From positions 6,871,155 through 6,935,154 of the forward strand of contig NZ_CP036319.1 of the NCBI RefSeq assembly GCF_007752935.1: a stretch of DNA of 64,000 bases, read 5' to 3'. The DNA is from Crateriforma conspicua. GTDB lineage: Bacteria; Planctomycetota; Planctomycetia; Pirellulales; Pirellulaceae. Positions 51,907 to 59,926 of the stretch are shown here, in pieces. The notes beneath the pieces were generated by a model. It searched no databases and was not told where the DNA came from. It worked only from the letters and a program-made list of their open reading frames with translations. Within the stretch, counting starts at the first letter, position 1. Every line of letters begins with the position of its first letter. The position numbers and the translations under genes are program-made.

Positions 51907-53714
51907 TGCGAAAGTTCTCCAATCATCTCGACGATCCGATCGGTGACTCTTTTCAGTTCCTTGTTGATCTCCGCCAGCTCACGAGGCGGTTTGAACACGT
52001 AGAAATGACGGTTGAACGGGATCTCGTAGCCGATCTTCGTCTTCTCTTCGTCAATCCAGGCGTCAGGAACGTGCGGCTTAACCTCTCGCTCAAAATACTC
52101 GTGGATGTCTTCCCCCAATGGGACTTCTTCGGTGTCTCGCAGTTTCGAGTCGGGCTTGGGCTGGCCTTTCTTTTTGCCTCGCGTTTCGAGCTGCGGCTGG
52201 CCGTCTTCATCCAGCAGCGGTCGCTCGACCGTGATCGTCTGGTAGCCAAAGTCGGTGGTCTTGAAGATGCGGCTGATGGGGACGGGTGGCCTTCCGTTTT
52301 CGCTCTTGTAACCTGCAGCTAATTTCTTCGGGCTAATGGGCTCGCGGGTTTCGGGATCGACGTGGACTTCTTTTGCTTCACCGAACAGGCGTGTAATCTC
52401 GGCAATGTGTTGGTCGCTCAATTCCTTTCGTTTGCTACCGAGACTCTTTCGCATTTTCTGCCACATCTCGCTGGCATCGATCAGCTGTACTTTGCCCTTA
52501 CGGTGTTTGGGCTTGCGATTAGTCACGATCCAGATGTAGGTGCTGATTCCAGTGTTGTAGAACATGTCGGTCGGCAGACCGATGATGGCTTCGAGCAAAT
52601 CGTTCTCCAGAACGTAGCGGCGAATTTCTGATTCACCCGAACCCGCACCCCCGGTAAACAACGGCGAGCCGTTAAGAACAATGCCAAAGCGACTACCTCC
52701 GTCTTTGGTTGGTCGCATTTTGGAAATGAGGTGCATCAGGAACAGCAGCGAACCATCGCTGACTCGAGGAAGCCCTGGGCCGAAGCGACCGTTGAAGCCG
52801 TCGTCTTTATGCTCCTTCTTGATTGCTTTCTGAATCTTTTTCCATTCGACGCCAAACGGCGGATTTGAAAGCATGTAGTCAAATTGCTCGTCCGGCAGGC
52901 CATCGTCCGACAACGTATTGCCGTGGATGATGTTGCTAATGTCCTGCCCCTTGATCAACATGTCGGCTTTGCAGATGGCGTAGGACTCACCATTGAGTTC
53001 CTGGCCGTACATCACGAGACGGGCATCCGGATTCTGACCGCTCAGATGATCTTCCGCCACCGACAGCATGCCTCCGGTTCCGGCGGTGGGGTCATACAGC
53101 GAACGGACAATTCCAGGTTTGGTCAATGCGTCATCATCTTCGATGAAAAGCAGATTGACCATCAACCGTATCACTTCTCGCGGGGTGAAGTGTTCCCCGG
53201 CGGTCTCGTTGCTGATTTCTGCAAACTTGCGGATCAGTTCTTCAAAGACGTAACCCATTTTTTCGTTACTGACGACTTCGGGATGAAGATCGATATTGGC
53301 GAACTTTTCCGTGACCAGATAAAGCAGGTTAGCTTTGTCGAGCCTTTGCACCTGGGTATAAAAATCGAAGCACTCGAAAATGTCTCGCACTGCCGGCGAG
53401 AAAGCTTGGATGTAGGAGAACATGTTCTCGGCGATGTTATCCTGGTCGCCCATCAGCTTTTTCATGTCGAGAGGTGAAGTGTTGTAGAACAACTGCTTCG
53501 CCTTCTTCAGCAGGAATGGCTCCGGGTTGAGTCCCGCGGCTTCCCGTTTTTCTTTCTCTGCAAGCACGGCCTCTTTTGTCGGCTCCAGAACGCAGTCCAG
53601 TCGACGCAGGACCGTGAACGGCAAGATCACTCGCCCATACTCGGACTGCTTGTAGTCGCCTCGCAGCAGATCGGCAACGGACCAAATGAAAGAAGAAAGG
53701 TTTTGCTGGTTCAT
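51903..53714 (-). CDS. hsdM: Type I restriction-modification DNA methyltransferase subunit M
   Basis: 603 aa. The N-terminal HsdM helical domain (residues 1-150) starts [20 protein letters not shown]. The adenine-N6 methyltransferase domain has the SAM-binding motif [10 protein letters not shown] (about residue 210) and the catalytic motif NPPFGVEW (about residue 284). A C-terminal extension (~470-600) holds an EIPFNRHFY segment. First gene of the hsdM-hsdS-hsdR operon; the short gap to the HTH gene upstream may hold the promoter. Confidence 0.94.
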   Translation of the reverse strand: MNQQNLSSFIWSVADLLRGDYKQSEYGRVILPFTVLRRLDCVLEPTKEAVLAEKEKREAAGLNPEPFLLKKAKQLFYNTSPLDMKKLMGDQDNIAENMFSYIQAFSPAVRDIFECFDFYTQVQRLDKANLLYLVTEKFANIDLHPEVVSNEKMGYVFEELIRKFAEISNETAGEHFTPREVIRLMVNLLFIEDDDALTKPGIVRSLYDPTAGTGGMLSVAEDHLSGQNPDARLVMYGQELNGESYAICKADMLIKGQDISNIIHGNTLSDDGLPDEQFDYMLSNPPFGVEWKKIQKAIKKEHKDDGFNGRFGPGLPRVSDGSLLFLMHLISKMRPTKDGGSRFGIVLNGSPLFTGGAGSGESEIRRYVLENDLLEAIIGLPTDMFYNTGISTYIWIVTNRKPKHRKGKVQLIDASEMWQKMRKSLGSKRKELSDQHIAEITRLFGEAKEVHVDPETREPISPKKLAAGYKSENGRPPVPISRIFKTTDFGYQTITVERPLLDEDGQPQLETRGKKKGQPKPDSKLRDTEEVPLGEDIHEYFEREVKPHVPDAWIDEEKTKIGYEIPFNRHFYVFKPPRELAEINKELKRVTDRIVEMIGELSQ

Positions 53715-53757
53715 ATGGTCAATCGGTTCCTGTGTGCATTTCTTTCGTTGAATTCCA

Positions 53758-53964
53758 TCATTTCGACCTCCGCGATACTGGCTTAGCCACGGAGTCGAGC
53801 AGCTTCTGCAGATCTTTTCTGCGGAACAGACGATAGTTGTTCATCGGGTTGATTTGGACTGGGATTTTCCCGTGCTTAGCCCAAGTCCGAAGTGTGTTCT
53901 GGCTGACGCCCAAAAACTCCGCTGCCTCTGCCGTCTTCAGGTACTCGCTTAGCTTTTCAGTCAT
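53758..53964 (-). CDS. Small MerR/excisionase-type HTH protein
   Basis: The ATG at 53964 is chosen because AGGGAAG precedes it and the protein then begins directly with the domain (68 aa); longer in-frame starts add a non-conserved tail. It is almost all a winged HTH ([35 protein letters not shown]), typical of excisionase/MerR-like DNA-binding proteins. It lies between parB and hsdM on the same strand, about 43 bp before hsdM. Likely roles: control of the restriction operon, or a recombination directionality factor of the integrated element. Confidence 0.8.
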   Translation of the reverse strand: MTEKLSEYLKTAEAAEFLGVSQNTLRTWAKHGKIPVQINPMNNYRLFRRKDLQKLLDSVAKPVSRRSK

Positions 53965-54137
53965 TTGCTTCCCTGTCGGTCGAGGGAGACGGTTGAATCG
54001 CATCAGACTCAAAGGGTAGCAAAGTCTGCAGACGGATTCGATCACAGAGAGAACTGTTTGTCTTCCGCAAACCGAAATTTTCGTTGCCCTGCCATATCCG
54101 GCGACAGAAAAGACTCGACTACCCAATGTCCGCACCC

Positions 54138-55034
54138 CTAGAGTTGAGTAAGGGCCAACTCAAGGGCTCTCTTCACGTCGGCATTTGATGGACTCTTCGC
54201 GCCGCGAATCTTCGCGATGACCTCCCCTGCTTCCGTTTTAATCGTCTTCGAAAAAATTCGTTCTTTGGACTGTTTCTTTCGACCCGACTTCCTCTGCTTT
54301 GTCGCCGCTGACACTCGCTTCTGCGCTTCTGCGGCCGAGATCCCTTTGGTACGCGCTTCCTCAATGAAGGCCGCCTGTTCCTCTTTGTCTTTCAGTCGGG
54401 CAGCTTCTCTTGCAACACCAAACGAAATTCTTCCAGCAACGATGTCGGATTGAACACTTGGATCGAGTGTCAGGAGGCGAATGTGTCGCATTACGGTCGT
54501 TTCATTGATCCCTACTCGCTTTGCAAGATCGCGCGTGGTGTATCCGTTCTTCTCAATGACGTCCTTAAAAGCTTTCGCAAGTTCGATTGGGTTCAAATTC
54601 TTCCGGGCATGGTTCTCTGCAAGCTGAAGTTCAGCGATCTCCCCTTCTGAAATGTCATCTGGCCGAACGTCACAAGTGATGGTCTTCCATCCGAGAATGG
54701 TCGCAGCCCGGTATCGTCTTTCGCCGGCGATGATCACGTAGCTCGCTCGCCGGTTTTCCCACCTGACCAGAATCGGCGCTATAAGCCCGCCAGAGGACAT
54801 ACTGTCTGCTAGCTCCCTCAGCTCCTCTTCGTCGAAGATCTCCCGATGCTGGGCGTCTGCGACGATTTTAGAGAGGGGTATGGTTTGAAAGCCTTTTGCT
54901 CGGGTGGTTCCCTCGAATTTCTTGTTCCTGGTCGGGTGCTCGACGATGTTGGGTCCACTCCCCTCACCGCCTCCGACTGATTCTCGAAAACTGCCACCGA
55001 ATCTTGATCGAAGTTTCTCTGCCTTTGATGCCAC
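54138..55034 (-). CDS. parB: ParB-family partition protein (CTPase, DNA-binding)
   Basis: 298 aa with a GTG start sharing one base with the parA stop. Residues ~45-135 are the ParB N-terminal CTP-binding domain with GERRYRAA (near residue 106) and ENHARKNLNPIELAKAF. Residues ~160-230 hold the HTH (TTRDLAKRVGINETTVMRHI) that binds parS. The C-terminus is Lys/Arg-rich. It has the usual ParB size, and the co-directional parA just upstream makes a normal parAB operon. It would load onto parS and be segregated by ParA. The closeness to iterons and repA says plasmid-type rather than chromosomal partition. Confidence 0.9.
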   Translation of the reverse strand: MASKAEKLRSRFGGSFRESVGGGEGSGPNIVEHPTRNKKFEGTTRAKGFQTIPLSKIVADAQHREIFDEEELRELADSMSSGGLIAPILVRWENRRASYVIIAGERRYRAATILGWKTITCDVRPDDISEGEIAELQLAENHARKNLNPIELAKAFKDVIEKNGYTTRDLAKRVGINETTVMRHIRLLTLDPSVQSDIVAGRISFGVAREAARLKDKEEQAAFIEEARTKGISAAEAQKRVSAATKQRKSGRKKQSKERIFSKTIKTEAGEVIAKIRGAKSPSNADVKRALELALTQL

Positions 55035-55861
55035 TACGCTGCCCCCCTTGCGATTGATTTTTGCGTTTCCAGATCCACTCGCTCGACGATCTCATGGAGA
55101 AGATCCCGAATGATGCCGGCTTCCGACGAATTCGGACTCTCGTGCGTGATCGGCCTGTGGGCGTGCTGCGTGTTCTGAAATTCCGTGCGGCGATAGATCA
55201 CCGTGTCGAAGACCTGGGAGCCATAGAGCTGGCGGAGCTCTTCTTCCATGATGCGGTGCTGGGTGGTCCTCGCATCCATGTTGTTGATGAAGTAACCAAG
55301 ATCGACGAGTTCTGAGTTCCCGTTTCGAAGGGCATAGTGAAGCCGCTGCTTCACGTCGAGCACTCCTTCGCAGGAATTTTTCTCTGGCTGCACTGGGGTG
55401 ACGACGAAGTCGCTTGCCATGAGGGCAGCCCAGGCGAGCAGGTTTGAAACGTTTGGCGGAGTATCGATCAGGATCAAATGGAAGTCTCCCCTCACCGCCT
55501 CAACCAGGTCTCGAACGGCAAACTGCATCTCGCCACGTTCGGTCGGGTTTGGAAGATCGAATGGCTCAAGAAAATCTGAGCTCGGAGCGATGTCGATTTC
55601 GTCCACTTTCGTCTTGTGGATGATTTCTGAGTACTCGGGGTCTCTTGATTCGTCGAACAGGGCAGCCGTTGTCTGGTAGGGGCGAAGTCGTGAAACGAAG
55701 TCTCGCCCGAAGAAGTTTTTGCTGACGCTCGCTTGGGGGTCGAGGTCAATGACGAGGACTTTGCCACCGTGCTCTGCACAGGCTCCGGCAAGGTTTTGGC
55801 TCATCAAAGTTCGGCCCACACCGCCTTTTCTGGCATAGAGGGTAAGAACAAATGCTGACAC
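55034..55861 (-). CDS. parA: ParA-family partition ATPase with arginine in the Walker A motif
   Basis: 275 aa with a GTG start and AGGAGG immediately upstream. It has the deviant Walker A motif K12-G-G-V-G-R17-T18: the signature Lys is kept but the P-loop Lys is Arg. VLVIDLDPQASVSKNFFG is motif A', and LILIDTPPNVSNLLAWAALM is Walker B. ParA proteins bind DNA nonspecifically in the ATP form and move ParB-parS complexes. The Lys-to-Arg change would be expected to affect nucleotide hydrolysis, although some MinD/ParA relatives tolerate it. Confidence 0.88.
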   Translation of the reverse strand: MSAFVLTLYARKGGVGRTLMSQNLAGACAEHGGKVLVIDLDPQASVSKNFFGRDFVSRLRPYQTTAALFDESRDPEYSEIIHKTKVDEIDIAPSSDFLEPFDLPNPTERGEMQFAVRDLVEAVRGDFHLILIDTPPNVSNLLAWAALMASDFVVTPVQPEKNSCEGVLDVKQRLHYALRNGNSELVDLGYFINNMDARTTQHRIMEEELRQLYGSQVFDTVIYRRTEFQNTQHAHRPITHESPNSSEAGIIRDLLHEIVERVDLETQKSIARGAA

Positions 55862-55882
55862 GATCCTCCTTGGCTTCTTTTG

Positions 55883-55901
55883 CGCCTGCCAGTGGCAGGC
55901 G
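55883..55901. promoter_or_regulatory. 19-bp perfect inverted repeat in the parA leader (parS/operator candidate)
   Basis: CGCCTGCC and GGCAGGCG flank a 3-nt centre (AGT), 22 bp upstream of the parA start. The same arms recur at 56019-56037. Two identical palindromes next to parA suggest a binding site for ParB or an autoregulator. In the + direction a short T-run follows, so a terminator is the alternative. Confidence 0.6.
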
Positions 55902-56018
55902 TGCTGTTTTTCTAAATGATTCCAGTTGGTTGCGCGTGTTTTCGCTGTTCAACTTCTGAAATCGTGCCTGAGTTCACTTATGCACCAAGAAAGTCGGGGA
56001 TGGCAAGCAGAATGTGAC

Positions 56019-56037
56019 CGCCTGCCCGGGGCAGGCG
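56019..56037. promoter_or_regulatory. Second copy of the 19-bp inverted repeat
   Basis: CGCCTGCC and GGCAGGCG around CGG, arms identical to the copy at 55883. It lies between parA and the iterons, where plasmid centromeres are often found. A further half-site (GGCAGGCGAT) occurs after repA near 57927. Confidence 0.6.
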
Positions 56038-56216
56038 ATTCAATTTCCCCTGGCAAAAACCACCTCACCACAAGATTTGTTGCATCGAACCTGGACACAT
56101 GCTTTAAGTGGTTTGAAGTATCAGACGGGGATCGGAATGTCCATCAAAAGCGACCACGAGAGAGGCATTGCAGAACACCATCGACTTGGTGACGGAGAGA
56201 TTCCAGGCCCACTCCA

Positions 56217-56305
56217 TTACCGTAATTTCGAACACAGTTTCCCGTACTCTCGAACACAGTACTACCGTAATTTCGAACACAGTCTACCGGCATTTCGAAC
56301 ACAGT
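56217..56305 (+). repeat. Four 22-bp iterons (plasmid replication origin candidate)
   Basis: Units at 56217-56238, 56239-56260, 56262-56283 and 56284-56305 share the core TCGAACACAGT preceded by variants of TTACCGTAATT. They are directly repeated with a 22-23 bp period, about two helical turns, and lie 107 bp upstream of the replication initiator gene. An A-rich, GAAA-rich stretch (56349-56385) between the iterons and the gene could be the melting region. This is the classic layout of an iteron-controlled oriV. Confidence 0.85.
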
Positions 56306-56411
56306 TGCGGGCTGGATCGGCTGCGATTCCAGCGGGTTATGCTGGCCTAAAAGAAAGAAAAGAATCAAGAAAAGCAACAACAGGGAAGTTGCTGTCTTTG
56401 GGTTGGTCTGT

Positions 56412-57866
56412 ATGAAGGCAAACGAGAAAGACAAGCACTGGTTCTATGGACTAGGTGAGGGAATGGACCAGGAAGGGCTGAACCTGGTCGAGTTCCCATT
56501 CGCTCTTCTCGCACGATCGGTGAAAGGTCAGAAAAGCATTACCTTCAAAGACACAATTCGAGACTCTTCAACCAAAGAAGAGATCGAAAGATCACTTACG
56601 ATTTCGGCGAACGTCGAAAGCGATCTGCCGAACTACTTCGACCAAGATGCACTCGTTGGCCTCAGCACGCTCGCATGGAGGAAGAACGGTTTCAAAAAGA
56701 TCACGGTCGATTTCACCATCTACGAGCTGTTGAAACTGATGAAGCTCCGAGATGCTGGTGCGAACTATGCTCGAATCGCGAAGTCACTCGACAACTGGCA
56801 GGGCCTTCGATTCAAGTGGTCACATTGGCGAGTAGGGGATTCGTGGACGAATCCAAGTGCCACCGTTCTGATTCAGGATTACGATCTCACTCGCCGTGGC
56901 AATCGAGAGCCCCAGGCCCCACAAGTTTTCACCTGGAGCAGGCTCTATTTCGAGGCGATGCAGGACGGGAACCGAAAACCATTCGACGCCGATTTCTATT
57001 TCGAGCTCGGAAAGCCAACGACACGCAGGATGTTTCGCTTCTTGGAAAAGCGATTCTGGAACCGAGTCAGCTACAACTATCCGATCAAAGATTTCTGCAC
57101 CCAAAAACTCAGATTAGGTGAGAAGTACCCGTCGCAGTACCCGCGAGTGATCAATGAAGCGTACGAGGATTTGGCCGATCGTGGCTTCCTGAAAAAGCTT
57201 CCCGAGTCGGCTCGTTACACGAAGAAGAGAGACGGCACCCTGTACGTCAACTTTGAGCGCGGTAGCGGTCGAAGGCGAGCTGTTTCAGTGCCAAGAGAAC
57301 TGCCACGCGAAGAAGAAAAGAAAACGCCGTCATCGCCAATTTTGGAGCGTCTCGTTGATCTCGGTGTCGGCAATAAGGTGGCAGCAAGGCTGGCAGAAAC
57401 GAAGGCAGAAAGCTGTGATCGCCAGATCCAGTATCTCGAATTCAAATTGGCCTCGGGCTGGAAGCCGAAGAAGGGGACGGGCGGCTATCTCGTGGCAGCG
57501 ATCGAGGGTGATTATTCACCGCCTGAAGGATTCATCTCTGAAGTGGAGAAGAAGGCGAAGTCTGCCGTCGAGAAAAAGCGGAAGCGGCTCGAAGAAAAGC
57601 GAAACGCTGCTCGAAAACTCAGAGAGAACGCACAAGAAGAACAAGCACAGCGGGAACTCGATCAGTACATAATGAGCCTCTCAGAAGCAGAGCTGGATCA
57701 GTTCTATGCAGCGGCAAAAGCAAAAAATCGCCTTGCGATGGAGTTCTTTCAGCGGGCAATCGATGCCGGCAAGAACGACGACGCATCATCCATCCTCGCG
57801 AAGATTCTTCAGAATCATTTTAAGGAAACAGTTTTACGTGGTCGTCGAATTAGAAAAACGCCGTGA
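56412..57866 (+). CDS. Plasmid replication initiator protein (RepA/RPA family)
   Basis: The ATG at 56412 is preferred to the TTG three codons upstream. It is 484 aa. Residues ~15-265 resemble the replication initiator protein A family (GLNLVEFPFALLARSVKGQK, KFTVDF-like strand KKITVDFTIYELLKLMKLRD, RRMFRFLEKRFWNR, YPRVINEAYEDLADRGFLKK), with two winged-helix modules as in iteron-binding Rep proteins. Residues ~285-400 are a basic linker, and residues ~375-425 are an Arg/Lys/Glu-rich helix likely to form a coiled coil. Iterons lie immediately upstream and parAB is divergently placed. It would bind the iterons and open the origin. Confidence 0.86.
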   Translation: MKANEKDKHWFYGLGEGMDQEGLNLVEFPFALLARSVKGQKSITFKDTIRDSSTKEEIERSLTISANVESDLPNYFDQDALVGLSTLAWRKNGFKKITVDFTIYELLKLMKLRDAGANYARIAKSLDNWQGLRFKWSHWRVGDSWTNPSATVLIQDYDLTRRGNREPQAPQVFTWSRLYFEAMQDGNRKPFDADFYFELGKPTTRRMFRFLEKRFWNRVSYNYPIKDFCTQKLRLGEKYPSQYPRVINEAYEDLADRGFLKKLPESARYTKKRDGTLYVNFERGSGRRRAVSVPRELPREEEKKTPSSPILERLVDLGVGNKVAARLAETKAESCDRQIQYLEFKLASGWKPKKGTGGYLVAAIEGDYSPPEGFISEVEKKAKSAVEKKRKRLEEKRNAARKLRENAQEEQAQRELDQYIMSLSEAELDQFYAAAKAKNRLAMEFFQRAIDAGKNDDASSILAKILQNHFKETVLRGRRIRKTP

Positions 57867-57971
57867 TGGAAGCTTGCGTGCAAGAATGCGCGTGGGTCAA
57901 ATCACACGCTGACGATCATTCGTCGGGCAGGCGATCCCCGGTAAACTCGATCTCATCAATCGAGCTAAGGG

Positions 57972-57996
57972 GAGGGGCGGCAGCTACCGCCCCCTT
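57972..57996 (+). terminator. Possible terminator after repA
   Basis: GGGGCGG pairs with CCGCCCC around CAGCTA about 105 bp after the repA stop, followed by only a short C/T tail. The hairpin is clear; termination activity is uncertain. Two direct copies of GGAGTAATACC follow at 58058-58068 and 58114-58124. Confidence 0.5.
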
Positions 57997-58149
57997 GTCG
58001 CCGCCTTTCGAGCTGGATGCGTGGAGACGCGCTTGTCCAGTTCAAAGGAGGCTCGTCGGAGTAATACCAGATCCGGCCTCGTCTTCCCTGGTATGGAAGG
58101 CAGCCAATTCTCTGGAGTAATACCGGCGTTCTATCCTATGGCTGTGTTT

Positions 58150-59232
58150 GATCTTTTTCAGCACGAATCAGGGCGAGGCGGAAAGACCTAGTTCACTCAG
58201 TGGAACTAGGCCGTTCTCGGACAAAGTGGGTGAGGCAATGGATGTGCGTAATCCCACGACGGGGGTCGAGGTCTTGCAATTGCGAGATCCTTCAACCGTG
58301 CTGGCGTCGGGAGCTCTGAGCCTGGTGACAGGCCAGACCGAAGTGTGACCACTTCGGGGATCGGGCTAAAAACCTGACCGTGAAAAGCTCAACGATGAAA
58401 GGCCCAACCGAACTTAGGTGTGGGAGGGCTTGCCAGTGAATCATCTGCGGAGACGGTGCCAAACCGTGAAAATCTGCTGCGGTGTGCGAGGGACGATTCG
58501 CACATGGGTACCCCAAGCTTCTGTTTTCGTAGGGGGAAATCGGTGGCAGTTCTGCCACCGGAAACTATGGCATGCCGGAAGGCAGCACATACCGCAACGG
58601 ACCGGGAGGTAACACTCCCTAACAACGTGACCCAGATGATGAAGTCCTTGAACTAACGCCGGAACCACTGCGGCCTCCGGGAGTAGCGTCCCGGTGCTTG
58701 GCTCGGTCAGCCAAGTGATTAAAAAGCCGTACTGTGGGGGAGTGTGTCCCAAGTAGAAGCCGGCGGGAGCCGGGCGGTGTGAAAGCCGAAGGGTTTTCGA
58801 GTGAAGCGAAAGCGACACTTTGCGGCACGGCAGTCGTGACCCGTTCCATGGCCAAGGGTGATGTCTTGGTCGGACGACGAAAGGGGTGAGAGGCATTTGC
58901 CTCGACGAATGATTGAGAAACGACGAAAGTCGTTTGCCCTGGCGGGCAGCAGAAAGCGGTCAGTAGTGGCTCCTTCGGGAGGAGCGGCCACTACTGATAG
59001 CCATTCTGACTACGAACACCCGAGGTGCGTTCGCGCACCGCGAAGGTTCGAAGAAAGGGAACCAGGCTCGAGTGCTATGAATTGCACGAGAGCACAGAGG
59101 AAAACAGCGTGCGCCGCACGTTTGCAGCGAGATTCGGGAATCGGCGTTTCGTATTCGCCGGCCTGAATCTCGACCTCCTCTTTCGGTTTTTGGCTTCGAG
59201 AGCTGAGCCTCAATCAGCTCTCTTTCCTTTCG
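58150..59232 (+). ncRNA. Large structured RNA candidate (~1.1 kb), family not recognised
   Basis: The 1.39 kb between repA and the next gene has no credible protein. From ~58150 it is packed with local hairpins. GNRA-type loops, all on the + strand: GCCTG-GTGA-CAGGC (58319), TGCC-GGAA-GGCA (58573), CCGGC-GGGA-GCCGG (58759), AGC-GAAA-GCG (58805), ACGAC-GAAA-GTCGT (58920). UUCG loops: CTCC-TTCG-GGAG inside a 10-bp CAGTAGTGGC stem (58961-58997), and GGTGCG-TTCG-CGCACC (59023). Other perfect stems: CCGAAGTG/CACTTCGG (58338), CGGTGGCA/TGCCACCG (58541), CCGGGA/TCCCGG (58677), CTTGGCT/AGCCAAG (58697), GAGGC/GCCTC (58890), CGAGATTC/GAATCTCG (59128-59173). The GNRA bias fixes the strand. Known large RNAs (group II introns, OLE, GOLLD, ROOL) were considered, but no diagnostic motif was identified. 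The 5' end is approximate; the 3' end is set by a terminator-like hairpin. A basic protein gene follows. Confidence 0.65.
59198..59232 (+). terminator. Terminator-like hairpin at the 3' end of the structured RNA
   Basis: GAGAGCTGA pairs perfectly with TCAGCTCTC (9 bp) around a 7-nt loop and is followed by the T-rich tail TTTCCTTTC. It lies 26 bp before the start of the 222-aa gene, so it could either end the RNA or regulate read-through into that gene. Confidence 0.65.
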
Positions 59233-59257
59233 CTGCGATTTCGGGCAATAGCCATCT

Positions 59258-59926
59258 ATGGCTTATCGGTGCGAAGTAGATTCAGCCGAGGGAATGGTTC
59301 AGCTGATTGCCACGAACTATCTTCGCCACGGCTATTTTTGGTACGTGACAGGGAGAATCCCGGTCGGGAAAGATCCGCTCAAAACTGACAAGAAACTGAT
59401 CGAAAAATACGGAATCGATGTCTCCCCATGGGAGCGAACCAGACGCAGAAAGGCTGGGCTCGCGAACGTTCAGTATGCTCGGTTTAAAGACTGGTTCATT
59501 CTCCTCGTGACCGAAGGTCATCACCAGATCCGACAGCCTGAGGATCGGGGAGGGGAAAAGAACCAGCTTCGGGATTGCCGCCGGGTGCCGATCAAGTTTG
59601 CCGGCTATTCGATCTCGTACCGGCGATCGGGTGTGACAGAAAAGGGGAAGCCATTGAAGTGGCACGCCCATGTCCGCATCGATCGGCCAACGTACAAGCA
59701 ACTGAAAGCCCACTTTGCGGGCGTTGCTTGTCACCGGTCACCGGAGAATCTGGGGGAAGAGCTTGGAAAGCTACCCTTCGCGAGGTACGCCCCAGTGCGG
59801 CGACAGCTTCTGAATTTGCTTCGAACGGCAAACAAGAAGCGACAGTCGCAGGGGTATCAGCCAGTTCCCGTCGAAGCACTTCGTCTGAGGCGAGGGCAGG
59901 TGAAGATCTATCGAGATCCGAGCTAG
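59258..59926 (+). CDS. 222-aa basic protein of unknown function paired with the structured RNA
   Basis: ATG 59258 begins MAYRCEVDSAEGMVQLIATN. I do not recognise the family with certainty. Visible features: an early beta-strand-like segment HGYFWYVTGRIPVG (residues ~23-37), a basic patch ERTRRRKAG (~63-71), WFILLVTEGHHQI (~82-94), a Cys-Arg-Arg segment before VPIKFAGYSISYRR (~109-123), KWHAHVRID with H136-A-H138, and a Leu/Arg-rich C-terminus (YAPVRRQLLNLLRT, EALRLRRGQVK). The HAH after a YVTGRI-like first strand is reminiscent of HUH/Y1 nucleases, but a matching tyrosine cannot be assigned. Its position right after a 1.1-kb structured RNA suggests RNA binding or a shared mobile unit. Its stop codon interlocks with the convergent mrr stop within one CTAG. 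Confidence 0.8.
   Translation: MAYRCEVDSAEGMVQLIATNYLRHGYFWYVTGRIPVGKDPLKTDKKLIEKYGIDVSPWERTRRRKAGLANVQYARFKDWFILLVTEGHHQIRQPEDRGGEKNQLRDCRRVPIKFAGYSISYRRSGVTEKGKPLKWHAHVRIDRPTYKQLKAHFAGVACHRSPENLGEELGKLPFARYAPVRRQLLNLLRTANKKRQSQGYQPVPVEALRLRRGQVKIYRDPS

Noticed and set aside
53965-54135. N-terminal extension of the HTH protein
   Set aside because: The extra 57 residues are not domain-like, and a good ribosome-binding site precedes the inner ATG at 53964.
55883-55910. Intrinsic terminator on the + strand
   Set aside because: A T-run follows the hairpin, but no + strand gene ends here; the palindrome has an identical-arm twin at 56019, so a protein-binding site is more likely.
56217-56305. 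CRISPR array
   Set aside because: The repeats abut each other without spacers, and a replication initiator gene follows; they are iterons.
58292-59166. Several 60-150 aa frames on both strands of the structured RNA region
   Set aside because: They run through perfect hairpins, have no plausible start signals and show no domain-like sequence.
58150-59232. Group II intron
   Set aside because: No reverse transcriptase and no convincing domain V (AGC triad with a 34-nt hairpin) or GUGYG start that pairs with a 3' end. A degraded intron cannot be fully excluded, so it is named as the main alternative.
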